DNA of 64,000 bases from DASZQY01 sp035548515 (GCA_035548515.1 DASZSW010000002.1:134860-198859); one strand, 5' to 3'; positions 16,761 to 25,921 are shown, numbered from the stretch's first letter. Notes: generated from the sequence alone by a model not told the origin. Numbers and translations: made by a program.

Positions 16761-17465
16761 ATGATCCAACAATCCGTTCCCTATTCCGTCGGCGACCGTT
16801 CGTTTGCCGGCACCTCGTACGCGCCCGACGACGCATCGCGCCGGCCCGGCGTGCTGGTGCTGCACGAAGGCACCGGCGTCGGTCCTCATCTCGAGGAACG
16901 CGCCGGCATGATTGCTTCGCTGGGCTACGTTGCCTATGCGCCCGATCTGTTCGGCGAGAAATTCACCAGCCGCGAACACGGGATGACCATCATCGGAACG
17001 CTGGTGAAGCAACGGCATCTCCTGCGCGCGAGATTGGCTGCCGCGCTGGACGTGCTCAGGTCCAGCCCGGGCGTCGATGCGCGGCGCCTCGCCGTCATCG
17101 GCTTCTGCTTCGGCGGCCTCGCCGCCCTCGAGGTGGCCCGCTCGGGTGCAGACGTTCGCGCGGCTGTGTCATTCCACGGCGGGCTGCAAGCAGAGCCGCC
17201 GGCGGCACGCGGCGATATCCGCTGCCCGGTGCTGGTGTGCACGGGCGCGGAGGATCCGTTCGTGACGCGCGATCACCGCGCCGCTTTCGAGGACGAGATG
17301 CGCGCCGCCGAGGCGGATTGGGAGATGCTGGTGCTCGGTGGTGCGCAGCACGCCTTCACCAACCGGCGTATCGATCCGGCGGTGCGCCCCGGCTGCGCCT
17401 ACAATCAGGCAGCGGACGAGCGATCGTGGGCAGCGATGCGGGCCCTGTTTGCGTCGGTGTTCTGA
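16761..17465 (+). CDS. Dienelactone hydrolase-family protein
   Basis: The product has 234 residues. It has the dienelactone hydrolase signature: Glu36 in LHEGTG, nucleophile Cys116 in GFCFGG, an acid in GAEDPF and the His in GAQHAFTN, with Tyr/Asn at the C-terminus (CAYNQAADERSW). Having Cys rather than Ser at the nucleophile elbow is typical of carboxymethylenebutenolidases. It probably hydrolyses lactones or esters in aromatic degradation or detoxification. No chlorocatechol or other aromatic-pathway genes sit beside it. An AT-rich stretch (16698-16760) upstream probably contains the promoter. The stop abuts the stop of the convergent glycerate kinase. Confidence 0.85.
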   Translation: MIQQSVPYSVGDRSFAGTSYAPDDASRRPGVLVLHEGTGVGPHLEERAGMIASLGYVAYAPDLFGEKFTSREHGMTIIGTLVKQRHLLRARLAAALDVLRSSPGVDARRLAVIGFCFGGLAALEVARSGADVRAAVSFHGGLQAEPPAARGDIRCPVLVCTGAEDPFVTRDHRAAFEDEMRAAEADWEMLVLGGAQHAFTNRRIDPAVRPGCAYNQAADERSWAAMRALFASVF

Positions 17466-18710
17466 TCAGACGAGCAGAATGGCGCGGAAATCGTTGACGT
17501 TGGTCAGCGTCGGGCCTGTCACGACGAGATCGCCGAGGGTAGCGAACACCGGATACATGTCGTTGCGCGCCAAAGCTCCGGCGAAGTCCACGCCGGCGCT
17601 TTTCGCTCGGGCGAGCGTGTCCGGCATCACGATTGCGCCGGCGTTGTCCTCGCTGCCGTCGATTCCGTCTGTGTCTCCCGCGAAGGCGAAAATGCCGGGA
17701 GCGCCGTTCAGGGCCAGCGCCAGGCCGGCGAGGAACTCCCCGTTCCGTCCGCCGCGGCCATCCTTGCCGACCACGGTGACTGTCGTCTCGCCGCCGGAGA
17801 GCAGCACCACCGGCCGGTCGCGGCGTTGCATCGCCGCTGCTGCCATCGCGCGGCCAACGTCGCGGGCTTCGCCTTCGATAGCGTCGCCGAGTATCACGGG
17901 TATGACGCGCTCTCGTTCTGCATGGGCTGCCGCGGCTTCCAGGCTGCCTTGGGGCGAGGCGACCATCACGATCGACGCGTCCGGCAGATGTTTCGGCGTC
18001 TCGTCCTTCGCCGCTGCGAGATGTGCGGCAACAGCGGGCGGCGGGTCGATGCCGTATTTGGCGATCACGGCGCGGGCGTCGGCGAATGTCGTCGGGTCGG
18101 CGACGGTCGGCCCCGAAGCGACGACGCTGGCGTCGTCACCGGGCACATCCGATATGAGCAAGGTCACAACTTTGGCGCGGCTCGCTGCCGCGCCGAGGCG
18201 GCCGCCTTTGATGGCGGAGAGATGCTTGCGCACGGTGTTCATCTCGCCGATCGTCGCGCCCGACTTCAGCAGGGCGCGGTTCACCGCCTGCTTGTCGGCG
18301 AGCGTCAGGCCGTCCGCTGGCAGCGCGAGCAGGGCAGAGCCGCCGCCTGAGATCAGGCAGAGCACCAGATCGTCCGGCCCGGCAGTTTTTGCCAGTTCGA
18401 GAATGCGACGCGCGGCATCCGCGCCCGCTGCATCCGGCACGGGGTGCGCGGCTTCCACGATTTCGATGCGGCGGCAGGGTACGCCGTGGCCGTAGCGTGT
18501 GACCACGAGCCCTGACAGCGACGCGCTCGCGGGCCAGTTGTCCTCCACCGCTTTGGCCATCGCAGCGGATGCCTTGCCTGCGCCGAGCACGATGGTGCGG
18601 CCCTTGGGTGGCGGCGGCAGATGCGGCGGCACGACGCGGGCTGGCAGGGCGGCGGCCACTGCCCGGTCAAACAGGTCGCGGAGAAAAGCGCGTTCGTTGC
18701 CGGAAATCAT
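17466..18710 (-). CDS. gckA: Glycerate 2-kinase (MOFRL family)
   Basis: The product has 414 residues, the usual length for class-II glycerate kinases. The N-terminal domain (about 1-240) shows LGAGKASAAMAKA, LCLISGGGSALLALP and the Lys-bearing NTVRKHLSAIKGGRLG. The C-terminal MOFRL domain (about 290-405) shows LLSGGETTVTVVG, GGRNGEFLAGLAL, AGDTDGIDGSEDNAGA and a late TGPTLTNVND. The enzyme phosphorylates D-glycerate to 2-phosphoglycerate, feeding serine-cycle, glyoxylate or tartrate/galactarate catabolism into glycolysis. It is divergent from xylulokinase with a 40-base gap, so the two probably share a control region. This also fits the altronate/galactarate-type dehydratase at 30.6-32.1 kb. 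Confidence 0.9.
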   Translation of the reverse strand: MISGNERAFLRDLFDRAVAAALPARVVPPHLPPPPKGRTIVLGAGKASAAMAKAVEDNWPASASLSGLVVTRYGHGVPCRRIEIVEAAHPVPDAAGADAARRILELAKTAGPDDLVLCLISGGGSALLALPADGLTLADKQAVNRALLKSGATIGEMNTVRKHLSAIKGGRLGAAASRAKVVTLLISDVPGDDASVVASGPTVADPTTFADARAVIAKYGIDPPPAVAAHLAAAKDETPKHLPDASIVMVASPQGSLEAAAAHAERERVIPVILGDAIEGEARDVGRAMAAAAMQRRDRPVVLLSGGETTVTVVGKDGRGGRNGEFLAGLALALNGAPGIFAFAGDTDGIDGSEDNAGAIVMPDTLARAKSAGVDFAGALARNDMYPVFATLGDLVVTGPTLTNVNDFRAILLV

Positions 18711-18750
18711 CGCGCGTCGTCATCCGGCAAAGCGGTGCTACGGTCAACCC

Positions 18751-20232
18751 ATGCATTTGCTGGGCATCGACATTGGCACGTCGGCGGTGAAGGCCGTGCT
18801 GGTCGATGCCGGCCAGAGGATCGTGGCGCAGGCGACGGCGCCGGTCGCCACCGCGCAGCCGCGGCCGGGCTGGTCGGAGCAGGAGCCGGAAGACTGGTGG
18901 CGGGCGACGTTGCAGGCCGTGGCGGTGCTCCGCGCCGACCCAGCGTTTGCGGATGTACGTGCGGTCGGCTTGTCGGGCCAGATGCACGCCGCGGTCATGC
19001 TCGATCAGGCCGGGCAAGCCATTCGTCCCGCGATCATCTGGAACGATGGTCGCGCGGTGGCAGAATGCCGCGCCCTGGCCGAAACGGTCCCGGACATCGC
19101 GAATATCGCCGGTGTCATCCCCATGCCGGGCTTCACGGCACCGAAGCTGATGTGGCTCAGGGCGCACGAGGCGCAAGATTTCCGGCGCATGCGACACGTG
19201 GCGCTGGCGAAGGACGTCGTCCGGCTTCGGCTCACCGGCGACATAGCGACCGACATGACCGACGCCGCCGGAACGCTGATGCTGGACGAAGCGCGGCGTG
19301 ACTGGTCGGCGCCGATCCTGCAGGCAGTCGGCGTCGAACCCCGGCAGATGCCGCAGGTGCTGGAGGGGAGCGCACCGTCCGGCCAGTTGCGCCCCGCCAT
19401 CGCTGCGGAGTGGGGATTGGCTCACCCGGTCATCGTCGCGGGCGGCGGCGGTGACTCGGCAGCAGGCGCGGCCGGAATAGGCGCGATCGCGGAGGGCGAC
19501 AGTCTCCTCTCCCTCGGGACGTCGGCGCAGATATTCGTGACGCGCGACCGCTATCAGCCGAGGCCCGAGACTCTGATCCACGCGTTCGCGCACGTCCTGC
19601 CCGGGCGCTGGTTCGAGCAGGCGGCGATGCTCAACGGCGCCGGCTGCCTCGATTGGATCGCGCGGGTGCTGGGCGTTGACGTCGATGCGCTCGCCGGCGA
19701 AGTCGAGGCGCATTTCGCCGCTCCCTCGCGTCTGATGTTCCTGCCCTATCTCGCCGGAGAGCGGACCCCGCTCAACGATCCGGGCGCGCGCGGCGCTTTC
19801 GCCGGGCTGGAGTACGCCACGTCGCGCCGCGATCTGGCCCAGGCGGTGATGGAGGGCGTGGCGTTCGCGCTGCTGGAGGGTCAGTCCGCGTTCGCGGTCC
19901 AGCGCCTGGACCCGCTTCCCGTGATCGGCGGCGGCACGCGGAGCCGCGTCTGGATGCGCATCATCGCGGCCGTGCTTGGCCGAACGGTGCTGCGCGTTGC
20001 CGGCAGCGAAAGCGGCCCGGCGTTCGGCGCGGCGCGGCTCGCGCGGCTGGCGCTGACCGGCGAGGCGCCGGAGGTCGTCTGCATCAAGCCACCGGTGATG
20101 GAGGCGATTGCGCCGGACCCGCTGTTGCACGACCAATACGCGGCGCGCTTCACGGATTATCGCGCGCTCTACGCCGCTCTCAGGCGAGTTCGCGCGCCCA
20201 CGGCGGATCGGCGCCCGGCCGCGACACCGTGA
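18751..20232 (+). CDS. xylB: Xylulokinase (FGGY family)
   Basis: The product has 493 residues starting at the ATG that opens MHLLGIDIGTSAVKAVLVD, the phosphate-1 motif of FGGY kinases. SGQMHAAVMLD is the xylulokinase-specific signature near residue 75, IIWNDGR contacts substrate, and VIAGGGGD-like and LGTSAQIFV segments follow. The C-terminal half has FLPYLAGERTPLNDPGARGAF and PVIGGGTRSRVWMRIIA (adenosine motif). It phosphorylates D-xylulose at O-5 for the pentose phosphate pathway. No xylose isomerase or transporter adjoins it. Its 3' end overlaps the convergent PfkB kinase by 53 bases. Confidence 0.9.
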   Translation: MHLLGIDIGTSAVKAVLVDAGQRIVAQATAPVATAQPRPGWSEQEPEDWWRATLQAVAVLRADPAFADVRAVGLSGQMHAAVMLDQAGQAIRPAIIWNDGRAVAECRALAETVPDIANIAGVIPMPGFTAPKLMWLRAHEAQDFRRMRHVALAKDVVRLRLTGDIATDMTDAAGTLMLDEARRDWSAPILQAVGVEPRQMPQVLEGSAPSGQLRPAIAAEWGLAHPVIVAGGGGDSAAGAAGIGAIAEGDSLLSLGTSAQIFVTRDRYQPRPETLIHAFAHVLPGRWFEQAAMLNGAGCLDWIARVLGVDVDALAGEVEAHFAAPSRLMFLPYLAGERTPLNDPGARGAFAGLEYATSRRDLAQAVMEGVAFALLEGQSAFAVQRLDPLPVIGGGTRSRVWMRIIAAVLGRTVLRVAGSESGPAFGAARLARLALTGEAPEVVCIKPPVMEAIAPDPLLHDQYAARFTDYRALYAALRRVRAPTADRRPAATP

Positions 20233-21103
20233 CCGAGGCGGCTCTCGCCGCAAACTCCAGGGCGTCCGCGACATCTCGCTCGCTCAATGCGGCGATGGCG
20301 CGTTTGTCCAGCAGCCCGCGCTGGAAGAGACGAACGAGCGTCGCCCCCGTGAAAGTATCGCCGGCACCGACGGTATCGGCGACCTTCACCGGAACGCCCG
20401 GCGTCGTCACGGTATGCGATCGCGAAATCGCGACCGCGCCTTCGGCGCCTTTGGTCAGGGTCACCAGCTTCGCGCCGGCCGCAAGCCAACGTCGCGCCAA
20501 AGATTCGAACTTGGTGGTGGGATCGAGCCAGGCGAGGTCCTCCTCGCTCAGCTTGACGATGTCGGCCATGGCCGCGAGCCGCTCGAGGCGCGCGAGATAG
20601 GCGCCCCGGTCCGGAATGAGCGTCGGGCGTACATTCACATCGAGCGAAATCACGCGCGCCGAATGCTCGCGCTGCATCAGCGCCTCGAACGTCGATCCGC
20701 ACGGCTCGGCGGCGAGACTGAACGAACCAAAATGCAGCGCCGCGACTGAAGCCGGCAGGGCGGGAAGATCGGCGCCGGTCAACATGCGGCCGGCGGAGCC
20801 TTCGTCATAAAAGGCGTAACGGGCGTTGCCGTTAACCACGCTGACGAAGGCGAGCGTCGTCGGCCGGTCCGATGTCGGTGCCAGCGACGTATCGACGCGT
20901 GAGGCGGCGAGCGCGCCGCGAAGCGTATCGCCGAACATGTCGGTCGACAGTCCGCCAAGGAAGCCGGCAGACGCGTCGAGACGGCCGATGGCGATTGCCA
21001 CGTTGAAGGGCGAACCGCCCGGACGGGGGTCGAAAACCGGCGCGCCACCCGCGGTTTCGCGGGGCAAAAAATCGATCAGCGCTTCGCCACAGGAGACGAT
21101 CAT
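20180..21103 (-). CDS. PfkB-family carbohydrate kinase (fructokinase-like)
   Basis: The product has 307 residues. The N-terminus CGEALIDFLP and GGSPFNVAIAIGRL are the first PfkB signature, and DTVGAGDTFTGA is the second, with the catalytic Asp. SLDVNVRPTLIPDR and VKLSEEDLAWL resemble bacterial fructokinases more than ribokinases; ribokinase is encoded separately at 32.7 kb. It is predicted to phosphorylate a hexose, probably fructose, in the cytoplasm. The last 53 bases overlap xylB on the other strand. Confidence 0.85.
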   Translation of the reverse strand: MIVSCGEALIDFLPRETAGGAPVFDPRPGGSPFNVAIAIGRLDASAGFLGGLSTDMFGDTLRGALAASRVDTSLAPTSDRPTTLAFVSVVNGNARYAFYDEGSAGRMLTGADLPALPASVAALHFGSFSLAAEPCGSTFEALMQREHSARVISLDVNVRPTLIPDRGAYLARLERLAAMADIVKLSEEDLAWLDPTTKFESLARRWLAAGAKLVTLTKGAEGAVAISRSHTVTTPGVPVKVADTVGAGDTFTGATLVRLFQRGLLDKRAIAALSERDVADALEFAARAASVTVSRPGADPPWARELA

Positions 21104-21225
21104 GGGGCGAACCTAACACGAGGCGCCGCGCGGGTTTTCAGGCTGAATGCAATCTTAACCAAATCCGGAAAATTGCATGTCTTTCCAAATGCTTCCGCTC
21201 GTAAAAGAGGGCGGGCATCGAGGAA

Positions 21226-22473
21226 ATGCGGATGGCGGACAAGTTGCTGTTTGAGGCTGATGCAGCCCCTGCTTTCGACGCACGTGCGGACGGCGAGAGC
21301 CTTACCGGCGTTGCTGTTTCGGTGCATCGCGATCTTCCTGAGGTTTCCGACGTCTGGCGGGCTTTCCAGCAGGGCGCCGACTGCACCGCCTTCCAGACCT
21401 TCGAGTGGCACGAGGCCTGGCATCGCCACATCGGCGCTCCGGCCGGCGTGACGCCGGCAATCGTTGTCGGGCGCGTGCGCGGCCGCGTGGCGTTCATTCT
21501 GCCGTTCGCGCTCGAAGCCACGCGTTTTGCGCGGCGGCTGGTCTGGCACGCTTCCGATCTCTGCGATTACAACGCGCCGCTGCTGGCGCCTGACTTTGCG
21601 GAGATGGTCGGCGACTTTCCGTCCGTGTTCAGCTCGATCCTGCGGCAGATTGGCGAGGAGACTCCGTTCGACGCGGTCCTCTTGTCGAAGATGCCGGATA
21701 CCGTCGGCCGGCAGAAGAATCCGTTCCTCGCGATGCCGACGAGCCTCAACCCCAGCGGCGCGTATCGCGCAACGCTCGGTACCGACTGGGACAAGTACTA
21801 TGCGGAGAAGCGCCCGTCGCTGAAGCGGAAGCGCGACCGCAACAAGCGCAAGCGGCTCGCCGACTTCGGACCCGTCTCGTTCACGACGCCGGTGGACGAC
21901 CGCGATCGCGCCGCCAACCTCGACGTTCTGCTGGAGCAGAAGGGGAAGGCCTTCGCCTCGATGGGCGTCAACAATTTCCTGGCCCGTCCGGAAGTGCGTG
22001 CCTTCTTCGCCGATCTGACCCTAAGCCCCGCCACGCGCGACATGATCCACCTCAGCCATCTCGATGTCGGGTCGCAGATGATGGCGACCAACCTCGGCCT
22101 GGTGTTTGGTGGGCGCTACTATCACGTGCTGGCGAGCTACGATGCCGGTCCGGCGTCGAAGTTCGGGCCGGGCGCGGTGCACCTGCTGGAGCTGATCGCC
22201 TACGCGATCCGGAACCGCCTCGAGGTGTTCGATTTCACCATCGGCGACGAGCGCTACAAGCGGGAATGGAGCGACATCGAGGTCGCGCTGCACGACTACC
22301 GAGCCGCCGTCACCCTGCGGGGTTACCTGCTCGGCCTTCCCGGCCTGGCGGTGTCCGAGGCGAAGCGGCTGATCAAGCAGAACCGCGTGCTGTGGCCGAT
22401 CGCGCTGAAGGTGCGCGCGGCGCTCGCCGGGCGAAAGCAGCCGGCCGAACAAGCGCCGGTCGACGAAGACTAA
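21226..22473 (+). CDS. CelD/BcsL-like GNAT acyltransferase
   Basis: The product has 415 residues; ATG codons at 21226 and 21232 are both plausible. The layout is that of the CelD/BcsL family: an N-terminal region with CTAFQTFEWHEAWHRH, then AFILPFALE, a basic stretch (RPSLKRKRDRNKRKR) and a C-terminal GNAT half with SQMMATNLGLVFGGRYYHVLASYD and the end FDFTIGDERYKREWSD. The family is linked to cellulose and other exopolysaccharide or lipid acylation and is related to FemAB-type transferases; substrates are mostly unproven. It is convergent with a second, divergent relative at 22492, giving a local cluster of surface-modification-type genes. No signal peptide; probably cytoplasmic. Confidence 0.75.
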   Translation: MRMADKLLFEADAAPAFDARADGESLTGVAVSVHRDLPEVSDVWRAFQQGADCTAFQTFEWHEAWHRHIGAPAGVTPAIVVGRVRGRVAFILPFALEATRFARRLVWHASDLCDYNAPLLAPDFAEMVGDFPSVFSSILRQIGEETPFDAVLLSKMPDTVGRQKNPFLAMPTSLNPSGAYRATLGTDWDKYYAEKRPSLKRKRDRNKRKRLADFGPVSFTTPVDDRDRAANLDVLLEQKGKAFASMGVNNFLARPEVRAFFADLTLSPATRDMIHLSHLDVGSQMMATNLGLVFGGRYYHVLASYDAGPASKFGPGAVHLLELIAYAIRNRLEVFDFTIGDERYKREWSDIEVALHDYRAAVTLRGYLLGLPGLAVSEAKRLIKQNRVLWPIALKVRAALAGRKQPAEQAPVDED

Positions 22474-22491
22474 GATCGGCGGAAGCGGGTA

Positions 22492-23601
22492 TCAGTTGGC
22501 CGGCGCGATCTTCGGCGCGCGGGCAGGCGACCGCCAGGCTTTTGCCCTGTGGTACACGGCGCGCAACGTCTCGTAGCCGCGCGCTGCGAGCATGACGGCG
22601 GGATAGCTGAGCGTCGGGCGGTCGCCGAACTCGAAGAGAATCTCGCCCGTCCAGCGACGACCGGACCAGACCTTCTCCATGAAGCCACCCTGGGGCGAGC
22701 AAGACTCGATCTGCTCGATGCCGGCTTCGAGAAGCTGCTCCGAAAGCTTGTCGATCAGCAGGACCCCCGGCGAGAATTTCTCCCACGCGGCGTCGTATCC
22801 AATCTTCCAGGTGTAGGCCGTGTTGCCGGCGCTCAGCAGCACCTGCGCGGCGATCGGCTTGCCGTCGAGGGTGAGCAGGGCGACCGACGCGGCACCCGCT
22901 TCGGCGAGATCCGCGAACCAGCGCCGGATGAAGCGCGCGTCGTCGGGGCGCGAGAGTATCGCGGTGCCTTCCTCGCCCTTCCAGCTTTTCGCTTCAATCG
23001 CGAGGAACGTCTCGAAAGCACGGCGAGCGGCTGAAGGATCGCGATCATTGACGATGGCGATTTCGCCTTGGGCGGCGAGGCGGTTCCAGTCCTGCCGCAT
23101 CTTCTTGCGCGTGGAGCCGGAGCGCTTGGCGCCAGCATCACGCGTGAGAAACGCGCGCTGGCGCTGAAACAGGATCGCGCGGCGCCGGGTGCCGGGCACC
23201 GATGCGAGCGCATGCCAGGCGGTTTGGCCACCATCGAGGAAGCGCGCGTGGAGCACCTTCGGCAACGATGGGTCGCTGGCGAAAGCCGCGAAGAAGGCGG
23301 AGACGACCGCATCGGTGTGGTCACGGTCGATCACCGGGCCCGCGATGAAGGCGTAGCGATGCGGCAGGCCATTCAGGAAGCGAAACGGACCCATTTTTGT
23401 CTCTTCGAACGTCCACAGTCCGACCAGGCGTCCGTGACGGCGCGCGAGCAGCGTGTATGTTTGGCCGTACCCGGTGGCGCTCACCGCGTTCGTACCGGCG
23501 GGGTGCTGGAAGACGTTGACCTCTGCGCGCTCGGCCAGGTCGTTCCACGCCGGGCCGATATCGACTGCACCAGGAACGACTTCGACGGCGATCTCAGACA
23601 T
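22492..23601 (-). CDS. Second CelD/BcsL-like GNAT acyltransferase
   Basis: The product has 369 residues from the ATG at 23601; a longer frame to 23763 lies inside the upstream gene. The layout matches that of the convergent neighbour: NVFQHPAGTNAVSA near the N-terminus, a basic middle (RSGSTRKKMRQDWNRL) and a GNAT half with LDGKPIAAQVLLSAGNTAYTWKIGYD and FSPGVLLIDKLSEQLLE, ending in SCSPQGGFMEKVWSGRR. Sequence identity to the neighbour is low by eye. Its start overlaps the end of the FAD oxidoreductase by 8 bases (ATGTCTGA), so the two are translationally coupled and probably act in one pathway. Confidence 0.75.
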   Translation of the reverse strand: MSEIAVEVVPGAVDIGPAWNDLAERAEVNVFQHPAGTNAVSATGYGQTYTLLARRHGRLVGLWTFEETKMGPFRFLNGLPHRYAFIAGPVIDRDHTDAVVSAFFAAFASDPSLPKVLHARFLDGGQTAWHALASVPGTRRRAILFQRQRAFLTRDAGAKRSGSTRKKMRQDWNRLAAQGEIAIVNDRDPSAARRAFETFLAIEAKSWKGEEGTAILSRPDDARFIRRWFADLAEAGAASVALLTLDGKPIAAQVLLSAGNTAYTWKIGYDAAWEKFSPGVLLIDKLSEQLLEAGIEQIESCSPQGGFMEKVWSGRRWTGEILFEFGDRPTLSYPAVMLAARGYETLRAVYHRAKAWRSPARAPKIAPAN

Positions 23602-24778
23602 GGCTGACCTTCGGCGTCTCGCCGGCGGAACGGGGGCGCACCCGGTCGCCCAGCCGGCGGGCAATGCCGATGCCGGCGCGGCCGAGGAACGCGATCCAGC
23701 GCTTCGCGGCGTAGCGTAGCGACGGGTCGGTCGAGACGGCGCGCAGTGCGTAGGCCCGCTCAATGGAGCGGCGATCGTAATCCTGCTTCACCGCGTCGGC
23801 GTAGAAAGTGGCGATCTTGCCGGCGTCCATGCCGTCGGAGGCGAGCCACGCTGGAATGTGCACGTTGCAAAGCTGCGCGACGTCATTGATCGCTTTGCCC
23901 GCGCCGGTGCCGGCAGCAGGGCAGGAGGTCGAAAACGCATCGCCGATCAGCACGATCCCGGGCTGCTCGTAACCCTCGGTGATGTAGAGATCGGCTGGCC
24001 GGATGCGCATTTCGCCGGCGACCTCGAATTTGCCGATCGCCTTTTCGAGGTGCGGCATCACTTCGGTCAGCGCTCCGTACGGGTCCTTGCGCAGGCGCAG
24101 GATCCACGGGTCGTCGAGCCCGCGGTAGCACATGTAGTTGGCGCGCATGGCACTGGGGGTGGGGAACAGCGTCAGGTACGCGCCTTTGTCGGAAGCCCGC
24201 TCGGGATAGTAGGTGAGCGCCGGAAACTCGAAGTTGGCGCGGCCCACCGGCTTCACGTCGAACCCGGCGGTGATCGAATGCGCGTGGCTCAGTTCCTTCT
24301 TCTCCAGGCCAAGCGTATGGCGAAGGCCGGGGTTGAGCCCAATCGCGAGCACGACGAGCCGCGCGGAAATCTTCTCGCCCGTCGCGAGCGTCACCGTCTG
24401 CCGATCGGCACTCGTCTCGATGGCAGTGACTTTGGCCAGCGCGCGGGGAATGCGCGGCGGAATCGCGCGGCGCACGGTGTTGACGATGTCGTGGTAGAGC
24501 ATGCCGTATTGGCGGCCGGGCTTCTGATCGAGCACGTGGCCGAAACGCGCGACGCGGAGTTCATCGGCGCGCCCCATCGCAGGCAAGATCGCGTCGGCAA
24601 TTCCAGTGCGCTGGAGTATGGCGACCTGCTCAGGATCGAACTTTTCGCAGCGCAGATCGCGCGGATACTCCGCGTGCGGATCAATGAGGATCGCTTCGAT
24701 GCCGGCGCGGCCGAGCGCTGCCGCAGCCAACGAACCGGCAAGCCCGCCGCCGACAATCGCCACATCCGGGCGCTGCAT
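23594..24778 (-). CDS. FAD-dependent oxidoreductase (geranylgeranyl-reductase/halogenase-like fold)
   Basis: The product has 394 residues. The dinucleotide motif VAIVGGGLAGSLAAAAL is at the N-terminus, followed by an Arg-rich RDLRCEKFD segment. ARLVVLAIGLNP is a middle FAD motif, and IVLIGDAFSTSCPAAGTGAGKAI is the Gly-Asp ribose-binding motif of the p-hydroxybenzoate-hydroxylase-like superfamily. It could be a monooxygenase, a halogenase-like enzyme or an isoprenoid reductase; the typical halogenase Lys/WxWxIP motifs are not seen. It is coupled by overlap to the downstream CelD-like gene. Its product is probably a small lipid or polyketide-like molecule later attached or exported, but this is speculation. 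Confidence 0.75.
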   Translation of the reverse strand: MQRPDVAIVGGGLAGSLAAAALGRAGIEAILIDPHAEYPRDLRCEKFDPEQVAILQRTGIADAILPAMGRADELRVARFGHVLDQKPGRQYGMLYHDIVNTVRRAIPPRIPRALAKVTAIETSADRQTVTLATGEKISARLVVLAIGLNPGLRHTLGLEKKELSHAHSITAGFDVKPVGRANFEFPALTYYPERASDKGAYLTLFPTPSAMRANYMCYRGLDDPWILRLRKDPYGALTEVMPHLEKAIGKFEVAGEMRIRPADLYITEGYEQPGIVLIGDAFSTSCPAAGTGAGKAINDVAQLCNVHIPAWLASDGMDAGKIATFYADAVKQDYDRRSIERAYALRAVSTDPSLRYAAKRWIAFLGRAGIGIARRLGDRVRPRSAGETPKVSHV

Positions 24779-25157
24779 CTCGTCCGCCTCATCCGCTCCG
24801 CCATCAGGCGGAAAGCGAGGCGACTATTGGCCCTTTGCGCGTTAGGGGAAACAACCGACTAAGTTTAACCTTAAAGCTGCACCGGGTGCGGCAAAACGCC
24901 GGGATTCGCTGGCGTTCGCGACCGACGGCTGAGAGGACGAACATCGGTCTTCGCGTCCGCAGTCTTGTCGTCGAGTGTCCCCCGAAGGTTCAAATTGGTC
25001 TCCCACGAGCGCTAACAGGCGAGGCGGCGTAAGGCGTCCGCCGCGGTAACGTTAATAGGTTCGATTGGAACCGCGAAATTTACGATAGCCGGGCTTTCGC
25101 TTTGTCACGGCGACGTGAGGCCGGTACCGTCCTGCTCGAAAAATCTGGGTAGGCCGA
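24779..25157. other. 379-base divergent intergenic region
   Basis: No convincing gene is seen. It separates the minus-strand FAD/CelD pair from the plus-strand AMP-binding/deacetylase pair, so it must hold both promoters. AT-rich tracts lie at about 24850-24880 (AAGTTTAACCTTAAAG) and 25045-25085. A 15-base palindrome GGTTC-GATTG-GAACC at 25058-25072, 85 bases before the AMP-binding gene, is a possible operator for an unknown regulator. Confidence 0.5.
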
Positions 25158-25910
25158 ATGCGGGTCGAACAATTCCTCAACGACAGCGCGGCGCGTTTTG
25201 GTGCGCGCGCAGCTGTCGTCGCCGGTGGGCGTCACCACAGCTATGTGGAGCTGGATCGCAGCTCGAGCCGGGTCGCGGCTGCACTTGCGAGCCACGGCGT
25301 GCGTCGTGGTGATCGCGTCGCGCTTTTCCTCGACAACACCTTCGAGGCCGTCGTCACGGCATTTGCGGTGCTGAAGGCGGGAGCTGTGGCCGCGCCGATC
25401 GATGCAAACAGCGACGAGGCGGCGGTGGCGGCGATGCTGTGGCGCACGGGTGCGGTCGCACTGGTGACCGAGGCGCGGCTGGCATCCACGGCCGCCTCGG
25501 CCATGCGCGGCTCGCGGCTGGTGCGCCTCGTCATGCTGTGCGGCGGCGATCGTTCGACGGCCGGCGGCAGTTGCCTGATCTTCGAGGAAGTCGCGGCCGG
25601 CATTGGGCTGGGGCCGGACGTCCAGCGGCCGGGTCCGGCGAGTGACCTCGCGATGCTTTTTCAGTCGACGCAGCCAGATGGCAAGCCGAGCGACGAAGAA
25701 TTGACCCACGCGCAGGTTATCGCTGCGGCAGCTGTCGCATCGGCGGGAATGCCGAAGCTGTCCTCCATCCTCAGCCTGTACGGCGTCTGCCAATTGCTGG
25801 GCGCCATTCGCGCCGGCGCAACGCTGGTGCTCGAGACGCCGTCGATATTCCGGCGCGCGCTGTCCTCGTGCGCCGAGGATGACGCAATCGTTCCGGCGCT
25901 CGCCGGCTAG
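25158..25910 (+). CDS. AMP-binding (acyl-CoA synthetase) N-terminal fragment protein lacking the P-loop
   Basis: The product has 250 residues and aligns by eye with the first half of acyl-CoA synthetases: MRVEQFLNDSAARFGARAAVV, then SYVELDRSSSRVAAALASHGVRRGDRVALFLDN and VTAFAVLKAGAVAAPID. Where a P-loop such as YTSGTTGxPKG should stand, it reads LFQSTQPDGKPSDEELTHAQV, so the Thr/Gly-rich loop is lost while LTHAQV survives. The frame stops at about the position of the next core motif; no YGxTE or C-terminal lid domain follows. It is therefore either a decayed remnant or a non-catalytic AMP/acyl-binding protein. Codon use and frame look intact. Twelve bases separate it from the deacetylase gene, so they form an operon. 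Confidence 0.7.
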   Translation: MRVEQFLNDSAARFGARAAVVAGGRHHSYVELDRSSSRVAAALASHGVRRGDRVALFLDNTFEAVVTAFAVLKAGAVAAPIDANSDEAAVAAMLWRTGAVALVTEARLASTAASAMRGSRLVRLVMLCGGDRSTAGGSCLIFEEVAAGIGLGPDVQRPGPASDLAMLFQSTQPDGKPSDEELTHAQVIAAAAVASAGMPKLSSILSLYGVCQLLGAIRAGATLVLETPSIFRRALSSCAEDDAIVPALAG

Positions 25911-25921
25911 GAGCGCGAGCG

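Noticed and set aside
18667..20274. Open minus-strand frame of 535 codons
   Set aside because: It lies opposite xylB, which has all FGGY motifs; composition is Arg/His-rich as for high-GC shadows.
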